DNA of 64,000 bases from Rhizobium aethiopicum (GCF_900094625.1 NZ_FMAJ01000001.1:496001-560000); one strand, 5' to 3'; positions 25,334 through 35,963 are shown, numbered from the stretch's first letter. Numbers and translations: made by a program. Notes: generated from the sequence alone by a model not told the origin.

Positions 25334-25438
25334 TCGCCATTGGTAAACCCCCCACAACATCCGGCGGAACCATTTTTTGGCGGATGCGTTCACTCAACCG
25401 ACACAGAAATGCGTCAAAGCGCGGCAGGAAGGACTAAA

Positions 25439-25594
25439 ATGCCCGGCAAGATTACGATGATTAACGTGCTCTGGATGGTCATGGTCACGGGCATGCTCAC
25501 CGCAACTGTCGCTCTTTATGATCAGAAGGTTGATACCTCCAAGGTTTATGGCCCATTTGCTTCGGCTCGCACGGCCGTCATGGGCCAATACTGA
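25439..25594 (+). CDS. Small membrane protein (51 aa)
   Basis: ATG 25439 follows AGGAAGGA (25426-25433 region). The product has one hydrophobic helix at about residues 7-27 (INVLWMVMVTGMLTATVALY) and a short polar tail ending AVMGQY. The frame is open upstream, but that part has no ribosome-binding site and contains the motif copy. The next small gene starts 31 nt later, so the two are probably co-transcribed. Confidence 0.6.
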   Translation: MPGKITMINVLWMVMVTGMLTATVALYDQKVDTSKVYGPFASARTAVMGQY

Positions 25595-25624
25595 GGAGCG
25601 AGTACGCAACTCCCCAGGAAAGGA

Positions 25625-25765
25625 ATGCCTATGTTCACGATCTTGACAGTGCTCACCGCCCTCATCAGCGTCATGTTCATCGTGTCTGTGGCCTCGACGA
25701 TATCAGCGCTGCGGCGCGAAGGCGAAGAGGTGAAAGCGCTTAACGAAAAGCATAGCGCGTTCTGA
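25625..25765 (+). CDS. Small membrane protein (46 aa)
   Basis: ATG 25625 follows AGGAAAGG with good spacing, and a second in-frame ATG follows at 25631. Translation gives MPMFTILTVLTALISVMFIV as a hydrophobic helix, then SVASTISALRREGEEVKAL and a TGA at 25763-25765. The layout, one helix plus a charged C-terminal tail, matches the two preceding small genes. A rho-independent terminator follows at 25817. Confidence 0.55.
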   Translation: MPMFTILTVLTALISVMFIVSVASTISALRREGEEVKALNEKHSAF

Positions 25766-25816
25766 CGTTCCTTTTCCCCACCCATGAGCGGCACCTTCCG
25801 CCGCCTGGGCCTATCA

Positions 25817-25847
25817 AAGCCGGATGCACTCAGCGTCCGGCTTTTTT
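25817..25847 (+). terminator. Rho-independent terminator after the small membrane protein genes
   Basis: AAGCCGGATGC and GCGTCCGGCTT form an 11-bp stem with one G-T pair around the loop ACTCA, followed by TTTTTT. It ends plus-strand transcription of the three micro-protein genes. Confidence 0.8.
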
Positions 25848-25900
25848 CTTGGGCATTGAGCCCGGTTTGAGCCGACGAATGGTTCGGAGTGCTCTAATAG

Positions 25901-25927
25901 ATAAGGGCGGCTCGAAGCCGCCCCTTT
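25901..25927 (-). terminator. Hairpin terminator of gyrA
   Basis: GGGCGGCT (25905-25912) pairs with AGCCGCCC (25916-25923) around a CGA loop. On the minus strand it sits about 8 nt after the gyrA stop and is followed by TTATCTATT. Confidence 0.6.
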
Positions 25928-25934
25928 CATTCGA

Positions 25935-28730
25935 TCATTCCTCGGCAGCACCGCCCGGATCGCCATCGGCAGCCGGCGTCTCACCGGCGCCTTCGGCCGC
26001 ATCGGCTCCTTCCGTCTCATCCTCTTCGGGCTCGCTGATGCGCTCCACCGAGACGACTTTCTCGTCCTTGGCTGTCGAGAAGATGGTAACGCCTTTGGTG
26101 GCGCGGCTGGCGATGCGGATGCCGCCCACCGGCACGCGGATCAGCTGGCCGCCATCGGAGACCAGCATGATCTGATCGCCGTCGTCGACCGGGAAGGCAG
26201 CGACCAGCTCGCCGATTTCGCCTGTTTTCGACGTATCGGTAGCGCGGATGCCCTTGCCGCCACGGCCGGAGATGCGGAAGTCATAGGAGGACGAGCGCTT
26301 GCCGAAGCCCTTTTCGGAGACAGTGAGCACGAATTGCTCGCGCGCCTTCAGTTCTTCGTAGCGCTCGTCGGACAGCTGTCCCTCCTCGGTGACTTCTTCG
26401 CCGACCAAGGCGATGTCCTCTTCATCAACGCCTATCGCCCGGCGTTCGGCGGCGGAGCGCTTGAGGTAAGCGGCCCGTTCCCAAGGTTCGGCATCGACAT
26501 GGCCGACGATCGTCATGGAGATGATACGGTCGCCCTCGCCGAGATTGATGCCGCGCACGCCGATCGAGTTGCGGCCGGCGAAGACGCGGACGTCGTCGAC
26601 CGAGAAGCGGATGCACTGGCCGAGCGCCGTCGTCAGAAGCACGTCGTCCCGTTCCGTGCACGTCTCGACGGAGAGGATTTCATCACCCTCCTCCTCGAGT
26701 TTCATGGCGATCTTGCCGTTGCGGTTGACCTGAACGAAGTCCGACAGCTTGTTGCGGCGAACCGTGCCCCGCGTCGTCGAGAACATGACGTCGAGATTGT
26801 CCCAGCTCGCCTCATCCTCCGGCAAGGGCAGGATGGTGGTGATGCGCTCGCCGGGTTCGAGCGGCAGCATGTTGATCAACGCCTTGCCGCGCGAGGTCGG
26901 CGTGCCGATCGGCAAGCGCCAGACCTTTTCCTTGTAGACGATGCCGCGGGAGGAGAAGAACAGAACCGGCGTGTGCGTGTTGACTACGAATAGCCGGCTA
27001 ACGAAATCTTCGTCGCGGGTCGTCATGCCGGAGCGGCCCTTGCCGCCGCGGCGCTGGGCGCGGTAGGTGGTCAGTGGCACGCGCTTGATATAGCCGAGAT
27101 GCGAGACGGTGACGACCATGTCCTCGCGGGCAATGAGATCCTCATCGTCCATTTCGAGGCCACCATCGACGATCTCGGTGCGCCGCGGCGTGCCGAACTC
27201 GTCACGGACGGCTGACAGTTCGTCCTTGACGATGGTCTGGATGCGCACGCGCGACGAGAGGATATCGAGATAATCCCGGATTTCCTCGCCGATCTTATTG
27301 AGTTCATCACCGATTTCGTCGCGGCCGAGTGCCGTTAGGCGGGCAAGGCGCAGTTCGAGGATAGCGCGCGCCTGCTCTTCGGAGAGGTTGTAGGTCAGGT
27401 CGTCGTTGATGCGGTGGCGCGGATCGTCGATCAGACGGATCAGGCTTTCGACGTCTTCGGCCGGCCAGCGGCGCGTCATCAACTCTTCGCGGGCGGATTG
27501 CGGATCCGGCGCCTGGCGGATGACGCGGATGACTTCGTCAATATTGGCGACGGCGATGGCGAGACCGACCAACACGTGGGCGCGCTCGCGCGCCTTGCGC
27601 AGCAGGAATTTCGTTCTCCGGCTAACCACTTCTTCGCGAAATGAGACGAAGGCGCGCAGCATGTCGAGCAGCGTCAGCTGCTCCGGTTTGCCGCCGTTCA
27701 GTGCCACCATGTTGCAGCCGAAGGAGGTCTGCAGCGGCGTATAGCGGTAAAGCTGGTTGAGGATGACCTCGGCATTGGCGTCGCGCTTGAGCTCGATGAC
27801 GACGCGATAACCCTGGCGGTCGGATTCGTCGCGCAGATCGGAGATGCCTTCGATGCGCTTTTCGCGCACCAGTTCGGCCATCTTTTCGATCATCGTCGCC
27901 TTGTTCACCTGGTAGGGGATCTCGGTGATGATGATCTGTTCGCGATCGCCGCGCATCGGCTCGATGGCGGCGACGCCGCGCATGATGACGGACCCGCGAC
28001 CGGTCTCGTAGGCCGAGCGGATGCCGGCGCGACCGAGGATCTTTGCGCCCGTCGGGAAGTCGGGGCCGGGAATGATCTGCATCAGTTCCGGCAGCTCGAT
28101 CGCCGGATCGTTGATCAGCGCGATACAGCCGTCGATGACTTCGGAGAGATTGTGCGGCGGAATGTTGGTCGCCATGCCGACGGCGATGCCGCCGGCGCCG
28201 TTGACGAGCAGGTTAGGGAATTTGGCGGGAACCACGACCGGCTCGGAGAGCGTGCCGTCATAGTTGTCGCGGAAGTCGACGGTTTCCTTGTCGAGATCGT
28301 CGAGCAGCGAATGGGCAGCCTTCTCGAGGCGGCATTCGGTGTAACGTTCGGCCGCAGGCGGATCGCCGTCGACGGAGCCGAAATTGCCCTGGCCGTCGAT
28401 CAGCGGCAGGCGAAGCGACCAGGGCTGCGCCATGCGGGCGAGCGCATCATAGATCGCGGCATTGCCGTGCGGATGGTATTTACCCATCACGTCGCCGGTG
28501 ACGCGGGCGCATTTGACGTATTTCTTGTTCCAATCGATGCCGAGCTCGGACATGCCGTAGAGGATGCGCCGGTGCACGGGCTTCAGGCCGTCGCGCACGT
28601 CGGGCAGCGCGCGGCTGACGATGACGCTCATGGCGTAATCGAGATACGACCGCTGCATTTCCTCCATGATGGAGATGGGCTCGATGCCTGGCGGGAGCTT
28701 CCCGCCGCCGGGGGGTGTTTGCTCAGTCAA
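25935..28730 (-). CDS. gyrA: DNA gyrase subunit A
   Basis: This is the 931-residue breakage-reunion subunit of gyrase. The winged-helix/tower domain carries catalytic Tyr130 ([10 protein letters not shown]). The C-terminal beta-pinwheel carries repeated GxxxRxxxxxD-like blades and the GyrA box region [10 protein letters not shown]. The start is TTG 28730, because the conserved N-terminal segment before the first ATG (Met22) would otherwise be lost. The quinolone-determining region reads [17 protein letters not shown], so the positions of E. coli Asp82 and Ser83 are Asn90 and Ala91. The acidic C-terminal tail is rich in Glu, Ala and Gly. Confidence 0.97.
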   Translation of the reverse strand: MTEQTPPGGGKLPPGIEPISIMEEMQRSYLDYAMSVIVSRALPDVRDGLKPVHRRILYGMSELGIDWNKKYVKCARVTGDVMGKYHPHGNAAIYDALARMAQPWSLRLPLIDGQGNFGSVDGDPPAAERYTECRLEKAAHSLLDDLDKETVDFRDNYDGTLSEPVVVPAKFPNLLVNGAGGIAVGMATNIPPHNLSEVIDGCIALINDPAIELPELMQIIPGPDFPTGAKILGRAGIRSAYETGRGSVIMRGVAAIEPMRGDREQIIITEIPYQVNKATMIEKMAELVREKRIEGISDLRDESDRQGYRVVIELKRDANAEVILNQLYRYTPLQTSFGCNMVALNGGKPEQLTLLDMLRAFVSFREEVVSRRTKFLLRKARERAHVLVGLAIAVANIDEVIRVIRQAPDPQSAREELMTRRWPAEDVESLIRLIDDPRHRINDDLTYNLSEEQARAILELRLARLTALGRDEIGDELNKIGEEIRDYLDILSSRVRIQTIVKDELSAVRDEFGTPRRTEIVDGGLEMDDEDLIAREDMVVTVSHLGYIKRVPLTTYRAQRRGGKGRSGMTTRDEDFVSRLFVVNTHTPVLFFSSRGIVYKEKVWRLPIGTPTSRGKALINMLPLEPGERITTILPLPEDEASWDNLDVMFSTTRGTVRRNKLSDFVQVNRNGKIAMKLEEEGDEILSVETCTERDDVLLTTALGQCIRFSVDDVRVFAGRNSIGVRGINLGEGDRIISMTIVGHVDAEPWERAAYLKRSAAERRAIGVDEEDIALVGEEVTEEGQLSDERYEELKAREQFVLTVSEKGFGKRSSSYDFRISGRGGKGIRATDTSKTGEIGELVAAFPVDDGDQIMLVSDGGQLIRVPVGGIRIASRATKGVTIFSTAKDEKVVSVERISEPEEDETEGADAAEGAGETPAADGDPGGAAEE

Positions 28731-28967
28731 AACAGATCACGATCTCTTCTAGAATCACTTGAAGATTTATAGCGGAAAGCCTGTTCCCGCGCCAATTTCC
28801 GAGCGCGTTTTGAACAGGCTTTTGCGGCTTAAAGAGGGTAAAGCGTGCAGGTTTCGCGGCCGGACCGGGCAAATCCATCGCGGGGCTGCCGGGCGATATT
28901 TGCCAAATCGGAACCAGCGCTTCACAATCATGAAAACCACGCATCCATATGACGTTCCGGAGAGACG

Positions 28968-29615
28968 ATGGCAAGCGCCGACCAGTTGATCAACGCCTTC
29001 ACGACGCTCCTCGTCACCATCGATCCGCCGGGACTCGCCCCCATCTTCCTGGGGCTGACGACGGGCATGAGCCGGAGCCAGCGCACGCAGGTGGCGCTGC
29101 GCGGCTCGACCATTGCCTTCATCATCCTCGCCGTCTTCGCCCTCTTCGGTGCAGGCGTGCTCGGCGTGCTCGGCATCTCGATCGGCGCCTTCCGCATCGC
29201 CGGCGGGCTGCTGCTCTTCTGGATCGCCTTCGAGATGGTGTTCGAGCGGCGGCAGGAGCGCAAGGAGAAGGCCTCCGAAGCGGCCGTCACCAAGGATCAT
29301 ATCGAGAATATCGCCGTCTTTCCCCTCGCCTTGCCGCTGATCGCAGGCCCAGGTGCGATCTCGGCGACGATCCTGCTGGCCGGCACGCTGCCGACCTCCG
29401 TCGAGAAAGCGCAGCTGATCGCCGTCATCGCCGCCAATCTGTTGCTGACCTTCCTGATGCTGCTGATCGCCGACCGGCTCGACCGCTTCCTCGGCGTCAC
29501 CGGCCGGGCGATCCTGACGCGCCTCCTCGGCGTCATCCTCGCCGCGCTGGCGGTGCAATTCGTCGTCGACGGGGCGAAAGCCGCGCTCAACCTGATCAGC
29601 GCGACGCCGCACTGA
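28968..29615 (+). CDS. MarC-family integral membrane protein
   Basis: This 215-residue inner-membrane protein has about six hydrophobic segments and the MarC/UPF0056 motifs LLVTIDPPGLAPIFLGLT near the start and FPLALPLIAGPGAISATILL in the middle. Despite the name, MarC proteins are not proven drug transporters and their function is unknown. A GGAGAGACG sequence precedes ATG 28968. It is transcribed divergently from gyrA (237 nt between start codons) and converges on ssb. Confidence 0.88.
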   Translation: MASADQLINAFTTLLVTIDPPGLAPIFLGLTTGMSRSQRTQVALRGSTIAFIILAVFALFGAGVLGVLGISIGAFRIAGGLLLFWIAFEMVFERRQERKEKASEAAVTKDHIENIAVFPLALPLIAGPGAISATILLAGTLPTSVEKAQLIAVIAANLLLTFLMLLIADRLDRFLGVTGRAILTRLLGVILAALAVQFVVDGAKAALNLISATPH

Positions 29616-29636
29616 ACGCCGCAGCTCCAAAGAAAA

Positions 29637-29669
29637 AGAGCATGACGCCATCAGAAGGCATCATGCTCT
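29637..29669 (-). terminator. Terminator of ssb
   Basis: AGAGCATGA/TCATGCTCT plus inner GCC/GGC form a 12-bp stem with one mismatch. On the minus strand it follows ssb and is trailed by TTTTTCTTT. On the plus strand it may also stop marC transcription. Confidence 0.75.
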
Positions 29670-29700
29670 CAACTTTCTCCAAGCCAGGAAAAGCGGCCGA

Positions 29701-30216
29701 TCAGAACGGGATATCGTCGTCGAGATCGCGCGAGAAGTTGCCGCCGCCACCGCCACGGCTCGGCGATGAAGAGGGAGCCGGGGCGCCGTAATCATCGCCG
29801 TAATCATTGTTGCTGCTGCCGCCGCGGCCGCCGCCGAAGCCGGAGCTTGCGCCGCCGCCATCGCCGCGGCCGTCGAGCATCGTCAGCGTCGAGCTGAAGC
29901 CCTGCAGCACGACTTCCGTCGAGTAGCGGTCTTGGCCCTGCTGGTCCTGCCATTTGCGGGTCTGCAGCTGGCCTTCGATATAGAGCTTGGCGCCCTTCTT
30001 CACATATTGCTCGACGACCTTGCAGAGACCTTCGTTGAAGACGACGACGGTGTGCCATTCGGTCTTTTCGCGGCGCTCGCCGGAATTGCGGTCGCGCCAG
30101 GTTTCCGAGGTCGCGATACGGAGGTTGGCGATAGGCCGGCCATCCTGAGTGCGGCGGATTTCGGGGTCTGCACCCACGTTTCCAACCAGAATTACCTTGT
30201 TCACGCTACCAGCCAT
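29701..30216 (-). CDS. ssb: Single-stranded DNA-binding protein
   Basis: This is a 171-residue SSB. The N-terminal OB-fold starts [20 protein letters not shown] and runs to about residue 110. A Gly/Ser-rich linker follows, and the C-terminal acidic tip is DLDDDIPF, which binds partner repair proteins. ATG 30216 gives the conserved start; GTG 30225 is in frame but lies in the ribosome-binding region (GGTGAG). It is divergent from uvrA across a 281-nt region containing a LexA box, so SOS control may be shared. Confidence 0.95.
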   Translation of the reverse strand: MAGSVNKVILVGNVGADPEIRRTQDGRPIANLRIATSETWRDRNSGERREKTEWHTVVVFNEGLCKVVEQYVKKGAKLYIEGQLQTRKWQDQQGQDRYSTEVVLQGFSSTLTMLDGRGDGGGASSGFGGGRGGSSNNDYGDDYGAPAPSSSPSRGGGGGNFSRDLDDDIPF

Positions 30217-30358
30217 GCTTCTCACCCTGCCTGCCGCCCTGCCCGGCGGCGTTGATCGATCAGCGCACCTTAAACCATAGAGACCGCAGATGCGCGTGAA
30301 CCGAGTTTAATCCACAGTTTATCCCATCAGAAAGCCGCATGCATTCATCAGGAATTTT

Positions 30359-30373
30359 GTTCTTTATTTGTTC
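30359..30373. promoter_or_regulatory. LexA (SOS) box GTTC-N7-GTTC
   Basis: GTTC at 30359-30362 and GTTC at 30370-30373 with TTTATTT between them exactly match the alphaproteobacterial LexA direct-repeat consensus. It lies 125 nt upstream of uvrA and 143 nt upstream of ssb. Confidence 0.85.
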
Positions 30374-30497
30374 TAGTTTATCCGTATGATCCTGTCAACA
30401 GAATCGAAAACCTTGAGCCTTCCCGGATATTCAGCCTCGACTCGCCCGTTGGCATCACTAAATAAGGGCTGTTATCCAGAAAACCAAAGCAGAGACG

Positions 30498-33419
30498 ATG
30501 AGCGAACTGAAGACGATCTCCATCCGCGGCGCGCGCGAGCACAATCTGAAGAGCATCGATCTCGATCTGCCGCGCAACAAGCTGATCGTCATGACCGGAC
30601 TTTCGGGCTCGGGCAAATCCTCGCTCGCCTTCGACACCATCTATGCCGAGGGCCAGCGGCGCTATGTCGAGAGCCTGTCGGCCTATGCCCGGCAGTTCCT
30701 CGAAATGATGCAGAAGCCCGATGTCGACCAGATCGACGGGCTGTCGCCTGCCATCTCGATCGAGCAGAAGACCACGTCGCGCAACCCGCGCTCTACAGTC
30801 GGCACCGTCACCGAAATCTACGACTATATGCGCCTGCTTTTTGCCCGCGTCGGCGTTCCCTATTCGCCGGCGACCGGCCTGCCGATCGAAAGCCAGACCG
30901 TGAGCCAGATGGTCGATCGCGTCCTCGCGTTCGGCGAAGGCACCCGTCTTTATATTCTCGCGCCGCTCGTGCGCGGCCGCAAGGGCGAATACAAGAAGGA
31001 ACTGGCGGAGCTGATGAAGAAGGGCTTCCAGCGCGTCAAGGTGGACGGCCAATTCTACGAGATCGCAGAGGCGCCTGTTCTCGACAAGAAATACAAGCAC
31101 GACATCGACGTGGTCGTCGACCGTATCGTCGTGCGCCCGGATGTGTCGGCACGCCTGGCCGACAGCCTTGAAACCTGCCTGAAGCTCGCCGACGGCCTGG
31201 CGATTGCCGAATTCGCCGACAAGCCTCTGCCGCCGGAGGAGACCTCGGCCGGCGGTTCGGCCAACAAGTCGCTGAACGAGACGCATGAGCGCGTGCTGTT
31301 TTCGGAAAAATTCGCCTGCCCGGTCTCGGGCTTCACAATCCCTGAAATCGAACCCCGGCTGTTCTCCTTCAACAACCCCTTCGGCGCCTGCCCGACCTGC
31401 GACGGCCTCGGCGCCCAGCAGAAGATCGACCCCGACCTGATCGTGCCCGAACCGGAGCGGACCTTGCGCGACGGGGCGATCGCGCCCTGGGCCAAGTCGA
31501 CCTCACCCTATTACAACCAGACGCTGGAAGCGCTCGGCAAACATTACGGCTTTAAGCTCGGCACCCGCTGGAACGACCTGTCCGACCAGGCCAAGGATGT
31601 CATCCTCAACGGCACCGACGACAAGATCGAGTTCCACTACGCCGACGGCGCCCGCTCCTATACGACGCACAAGAATTTCGAAGGCATCATCACCAATCTC
31701 GAGCGCCGCTGGAAGGAAACCGATTCTGCCTGGGCGCGCGAGGATATCGAGCGCTTCATGTCGGCCGCCCCCTGCCCGGCCTGCAACGGCTTCCGCCTGA
31801 AGCCGGAGGCGCTGGCGGTGAAGATCAACAAGCTGCATATCGGTGAAGTGACGGGTATGTCGATCCGCGTCGCGCGCGACTGGTTCGAGGTGCTGCCGGC
31901 GACGTTCAACGCCAAGCAGAACGAGATCGCCGTCCGCATCCTCAAGGAAATCCGCGACCGTCTCCGCTTTTTGAACGATGTCGGCCTGGAATATTTGAGC
32001 TTGTCACGCAACTCCGGCACATTGTCGGGCGGCGAGAGCCAGCGAATCCGGCTCGCCTCGCAGATCGGCTCGGGGCTGACGGGTGTGCTCTACGTGCTTG
32101 ACGAGCCGTCGATCGGCCTGCACCAGCGCGACAACGCCCGGCTGCTCGACACGCTGAAGCACCTGCGCGATATCGGCAACACCGTCATCGTCGTCGAACA
32201 TGACGAGGATGCAATCCTGACAGCTGACGACGTGGTCGATATCGGTCCCGCGGCCGGCATCCATGGCGGCCAGGTAATCGCCCATGGCACGCCGCAGGAT
32301 ATCATGGACAATCCGAAGTCGCTGACCGGAAAATATCTCTCGGGCGAACTCGGGGTTCCCGTTCCCGACGAGCGCCGCAAGCCGAAGAAGGGTCGCGAGA
32401 TCAAGGTGGTCGGCGCGCGCGGCAACAATCTCAAGAACGTCACGGCGTCGATTCCACTCGGGGTCTTCACTGCGGTGACCGGCGTTTCCGGCGGCGGCAA
32501 ATCCACCTTCCTGATCGAGACGTTGTATAAATCGGCGGCGCGCCGCGTGATGGGCGCGCGCGAAATTCCGGCCGATCACGACCGCATCGATGGGTTCGAG
32601 CATATCGACAAGGTGATCGATATCGACCAGTCGCCGATCGGCCGCACGCCGCGCTCCAATCCGGCGACCTATACCGGCGCCTTCACGCCGATCCGCGACT
32701 GGTTCGCCGGCCTGCCGGAAGCCAAGGCGCGCGGTTACCAGCCGGGCCGCTTCTCCTTCAACGTCAAGGGTGGGCGCTGCGAGGCCTGCCAGGGCGACGG
32801 CGTCATCAAGATCGAGATGCACTTCCTGCCCGATGTCTACGTCACCTGCGACGTCTGCCACGGCAAGCGCTATAACCGAGAGACGCTCGACGTCACCTTC
32901 AAGCAGAAATCGATCGCCGACGTGCTCGACATGACGGTGGAGGAAGGCGTCGATTTCTTTGCGGCAGTACCCGCCGTGCGCGACAAGCTGCAATCGCTGA
33001 AGGATGTCGGCCTCGGTTATATCAAGGTGGGTCAGCAGGCCAATACACTCTCGGGCGGCGAAGCGCAGCGCGTCAAGCTCGCCAAGGAACTTTCGAAGCG
33101 CTCGACCGGACGCACGCTCTACATTCTCGACGAGCCGACGACCGGCCTGCATTTCCACGACGTCGCAAAGCTGCTCGAAATGCTGCACGAACTGGTCAAT
33201 CAGGGCAATTCGGTGGTGGTGATCGAGCACAATCTCGAAGTCATAAAGACGGCCGACTGGGTGCTCGATTTCGGCCCCGAAGGCGGCGATGGCGGCGGTG
33301 AGATCGTGGCTGTCGGCACGCCCGAGGCGATCGTCAAGGAGAAACGATCCTATACCGGACACTTCCTGAGGGAATTGCTGGAGCGGCGGCCGAGCAAGAA
33401 GGCGGTTGCGGCGGAATGA
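30498..33419 (+). CDS. uvrA: Excinuclease ABC subunit A
   Basis: This 973-residue damage sensor of nucleotide excision repair has two ABC modules. Walker A motifs are GLSGSGKSS (residues about 34-42) and GVSGGGKST. The two signature motifs are [14 protein letters not shown] and [14 protein letters not shown], with Walker [14 protein letters not shown] and [13 protein letters not shown]. Zinc-binding cysteine clusters are seen at CPVSGF...CPTC and CEAC...CDVC. Length is typical. Control by LexA is likely from the box upstream. Confidence 0.97.
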   Translation: MSELKTISIRGAREHNLKSIDLDLPRNKLIVMTGLSGSGKSSLAFDTIYAEGQRRYVESLSAYARQFLEMMQKPDVDQIDGLSPAISIEQKTTSRNPRSTVGTVTEIYDYMRLLFARVGVPYSPATGLPIESQTVSQMVDRVLAFGEGTRLYILAPLVRGRKGEYKKELAELMKKGFQRVKVDGQFYEIAEAPVLDKKYKHDIDVVVDRIVVRPDVSARLADSLETCLKLADGLAIAEFADKPLPPEETSAGGSANKSLNETHERVLFSEKFACPVSGFTIPEIEPRLFSFNNPFGACPTCDGLGAQQKIDPDLIVPEPERTLRDGAIAPWAKSTSPYYNQTLEALGKHYGFKLGTRWNDLSDQAKDVILNGTDDKIEFHYADGARSYTTHKNFEGIITNLERRWKETDSAWAREDIERFMSAAPCPACNGFRLKPEALAVKINKLHIGEVTGMSIRVARDWFEVLPATFNAKQNEIAVRILKEIRDRLRFLNDVGLEYLSLSRNSGTLSGGESQRIRLASQIGSGLTGVLYVLDEPSIGLHQRDNARLLDTLKHLRDIGNTVIVVEHDEDAILTADDVVDIGPAAGIHGGQVIAHGTPQDIMDNPKSLTGKYLSGELGVPVPDERRKPKKGREIKVVGARGNNLKNVTASIPLGVFTAVTGVSGGGKSTFLIETLYKSAARRVMGAREIPADHDRIDGFEHIDKVIDIDQSPIGRTPRSNPATYTGAFTPIRDWFAGLPEAKARGYQPGRFSFNVKGGRCEACQGDGVIKIEMHFLPDVYVTCDVCHGKRYNRETLDVTFKQKSIADVLDMTVEEGVDFFAAVPAVRDKLQSLKDVGLGYIKVGQQANTLSGGEAQRVKLAKELSKRSTGRTLYILDEPTTGLHFHDVAKLLEMLHELVNQGNSVVVIEHNLEVIKTADWVLDFGPEGGDGGGEIVAVGTPEAIVKEKRSYTGHFLRELLERRPSKKAVAAE

Positions 33420-33677
33420 CGATGAAGTCAGCGTCGCCCGATGGCCCGACACGGGCTTTCGATGCTGCGCTGGCTGGAGGGCATGGCGCGGGAATGGGAC
33501 ATTCCGGAAAACCGGCTCTACACCAATGCGCGGATGGAGCGAAACTATCGCTTTTTATTGCGCCTCCGGATTTCAGCAATCGGGTCGCCGGTCGAATCCT
33601 TATCGGCCAGGATGGACGCTCGTCGATATGACAATAGAGATTCACGCGGCGGGACCGCTGCGAACGGGGAGGACGAC

Positions 33678-34484
33678 ATGACGAAATCCGGCATTATCCG
33701 CACCGGCATCGGCGGCTGGACCTTCGAGCCTTGGCGAGGGCATTTCTTTCCCGATGACCTCAAACAGAAGGATGAGCTGCATTATGCCAGCCGCCAATTA
33801 AAGGTCATCGAGGTCAATGGCACCTATTACAGCACGCAGAAGCCGGCGGTCTTTGCCAAATGGGCAGCCGATGTGCCCGATGGTTTCATCTTTTCGCTGA
33901 AGGCAACGCGTTTCGTTACCAATCGGCGGGTGCTTGCCGAAGCCGGTGAATCGATGGAACGCTTCCTGTCATCTGGGATCAGCGAACTCGGCGATCATCT
34001 CGGGCCGCTGCTCTGGCAGTTCGCGCCGACGAAGAAGTTCGAGCCGGAAGATTTCGAGGCCTTCCTGAAGCTGCTGCCGGCAAAACAGGACGGGCTGCCA
34101 CTCCGCCACGTGGTCGAGGTGCGGCATGATTCCTTCAAGGTGCCGGAGTTCGTCGCGCTGCTCGCGAAATATGGAGTGGCGCCCGTCTGCGCCGAACATT
34201 TCGAATATCCGATGATCGCCGATGTCACGGGTGATTTCGTCTATGCGAGGCTGCAAAAGGGATCGGACGATATTCCGACCTGCTATCCCGACAAGGATCT
34301 GAAGGCCTGGGCAAGCCGGCTTGAGACCTGGGCCGAGGGCAAGGTTCCGGCCGATTTGCCGCTGATCGACGGGGATCGCCAGGTGAAGGCGGAGCCGCGC
34401 GACGTCTTCGCCTTCATGATCCATGAGGGCAAGGTCAATGCGCCGCACGGGGCGATCGCCCTGCAGAAGTTGCTCGAGCAATAA
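33678..34484 (+). CDS. DUF72-family protein
   Basis: This 268-residue protein has the DUF72 TIM-barrel-like fold. Characteristic segments are IRTGIGGWTFEPWRGHFFP at the start, HYASRQLKVIEVNGTYYS and GPLLWQFAPTKKFEPEDF. The function of DUF72 is unknown. ATG 33678 has GGGGAGGA 7 nt upstream. The frame is open for 79 codons before it, but those lack a ribosome-binding site and family similarity. It converges on the NAD(P)HX repair gene with a 6-nt gap. Confidence 0.88.
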   Translation: MTKSGIIRTGIGGWTFEPWRGHFFPDDLKQKDELHYASRQLKVIEVNGTYYSTQKPAVFAKWAADVPDGFIFSLKATRFVTNRRVLAEAGESMERFLSSGISELGDHLGPLLWQFAPTKKFEPEDFEAFLKLLPAKQDGLPLRHVVEVRHDSFKVPEFVALLAKYGVAPVCAEHFEYPMIADVTGDFVYARLQKGSDDIPTCYPDKDLKAWASRLETWAEGKVPADLPLIDGDRQVKAEPRDVFAFMIHEGKVNAPHGAIALQKLLEQ

Positions 34485-34490
34485 GTCGGG

Positions 34491-35963
34491 TTAAAGCGGC
34501 AGTACAGCCGCCGCGAGATCTTCCGCCGTCAACCCCTTGCCGGCGCGTTGACCTGCCGCTCCGTGCAGCCAGACGCCGGCGGCCGCGGCCTCGAAGGCGG
34601 GCAGGCCCTGAGCGAGCAATCCGCCGATAATGCCTGCGAGCACGTCGCCGGACCCGGCGGTGGCAAGCCAGGCAGGCGCATTGGTGTTGATGAGGGCGCG
34701 CCCGTCCGGCGAGGCGATGACGGTGTCGGCGCCCTTATAGACGATCGCGGCATTGGCGCGGCGCGCGGCCGCCACGGCCTTATCCACCTTCCCAAGCGCC
34801 TCGTCGTCGCCGATATCGGGAAAGAGCCGCGAGAATTCGCCCTCGTGCGGCGTCAGCACCAGACGCGGCTCGCCGCGAAAAAAAGCAAAAAGCTGGTGCG
34901 GATCATCTTTGAACGAAGAGATGCCGTCGGCATCGAGCACAAGCCGGCGATCGGCAAGCGCGGTGACGAAGCCGCGGGCTGTCGCGCCGACGCCGAAGCC
35001 GGGACCCAGGACGAAGGTCTGCAGCCGTTTATCGGAGAGCCATTCCGCGAGATCCGCCTCGTCGTCGACTGCATGCAGCATGACGGCTGTGAGATGCGCG
35101 GCATTGGCGGCTAATGCCGCACGGGGCGCGGCGATCGTCACCAGGCCGGCGCCGGCCTTCAGGCCGGAGAGCGCCGACATCCGCGCGGCACCCGTCTTGT
35201 CGGCCTCGCCCGAAAAGACGACCAGATGGCCGCGCTTGTATTTGTGGGTTTCCAGCTGCTCGGCCGGCAGCACGTGCTTCAAGGCATCCGGCTTGTTCTC
35301 GGCGATGACGCAGCCGGCAGCGGATCTGACGATGCGGGCGGGAATGCCGATATCAAAAACCTCCAACTCGCCGCAGAGCTCCCTTCCCGGCATCAGGAGA
35401 TGGCCGGGCTTGCGCGTCATGAAGGTGATGGTGTTCCGAGCGCGGAAGGCGGCGCCCAGCACCTTGCCGGTGCGGCCATCGAGGCCGGAAGGGAGGTCGA
35501 TGGCAAGCACGGGCAAATCAGCCTCGGTGATGCACTTGATCAACGTGCCCACCTCCGCCGCCACCGCGCGGCCGAGCCCTGCGCCGAACAGGCCGTCGAT
35601 GACGACGTCGCCGCCTTCGGGTCGGTAATGCTCGAGCCCCTGTCCCTGGAGGGCGCAGCCGGCCTGAGCGCGCGCGGCATCCCCCTTCAGTCTCGCCGGA
35701 TCCGCGAGGTGAAACAATGCCACCTTCGCCCCGCTCTGCAACAGATGTCTCGCCGCCACATAGGCGTCGCCGCCATTGTTGCCGGGCCCGCACAACACGA
35801 CGAAACGCAGAGCGCCCGGATGAAGTCGCAGTGCGGCGGCCGCGGTTGCTGCCCCTGCCCTTTCCATCAGACCAAAGGAGTCGATGCCGGAGGCGGCGGC
35901 GGCCGCATCGACAGCGGCCATTTCGGCGGGTGTGAGAAGAAGGTCGGATAGATGCTCGCTCAT
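34491..35963 (-). CDS. Bifunctional NAD(P)HX epimerase / ADP-dependent dehydratase
   Basis: This 490-residue fusion of the YjeF_N epimerase and the carbohydrate-kinase-like dehydratase repairs hydrated NADH/NADPH. The N-terminal half has VVLCGPGNNGGDAYVAARHL and DGLFGAGLGR. The C-terminal half has GHLVVFSGEADKTGAARMSA, LTPHEGEFSRLFPD, YKGADTVIASPDG and the catalytic ATAGSGDVLAGIIGGL. ATG 35963 is chosen; ATG 36011 would add 16 hydrophobic residues that the family does not need. Confidence 0.93.
   Translation of the reverse strand: MSEHLSDLLLTPAEMAAVDAAAAASGIDSFGLMERAGAATAAAALRLHPGALRFVVLCGPGNNGGDAYVAARHLLQSGAKVALFHLADPARLKGDAARAQAGCALQGQGLEHYRPEGGDVVIDGLFGAGLGRAVAAEVGTLIKCITEADLPVLAIDLPSGLDGRTGKVLGAAFRARNTITFMTRKPGHLLMPGRELCGELEVFDIGIPARIVRSAAGCVIAENKPDALKHVLPAEQLETHKYKRGHLVVFSGEADKTGAARMSALSGLKAGAGLVTIAAPRAALAANAAHLTAVMLHAVDDEADLAEWLSDKRLQTFVLGPGFGVGATARGFVTALADRRLVLDADGISSFKDDPHQLFAFFRGEPRLVLTPHEGEFSRLFPDIGDDEALGKVDKAVAAARRANAAIVYKGADTVIASPDGRALINTNAPAWLATAGSGDVLAGIIGGLLAQGLPAFEAAAAGVWLHGAAGQRAGKGLTAEDLAAAVLPL

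Noticed and set aside
30378..33452. Long open frames on the minus strand opposite uvrA (about 300 and 480 codons)
   Set aside because: They mirror the codon positions of uvrA, have no ribosome-binding site or recognisable domain, and are explained by strong third-position GC bias.
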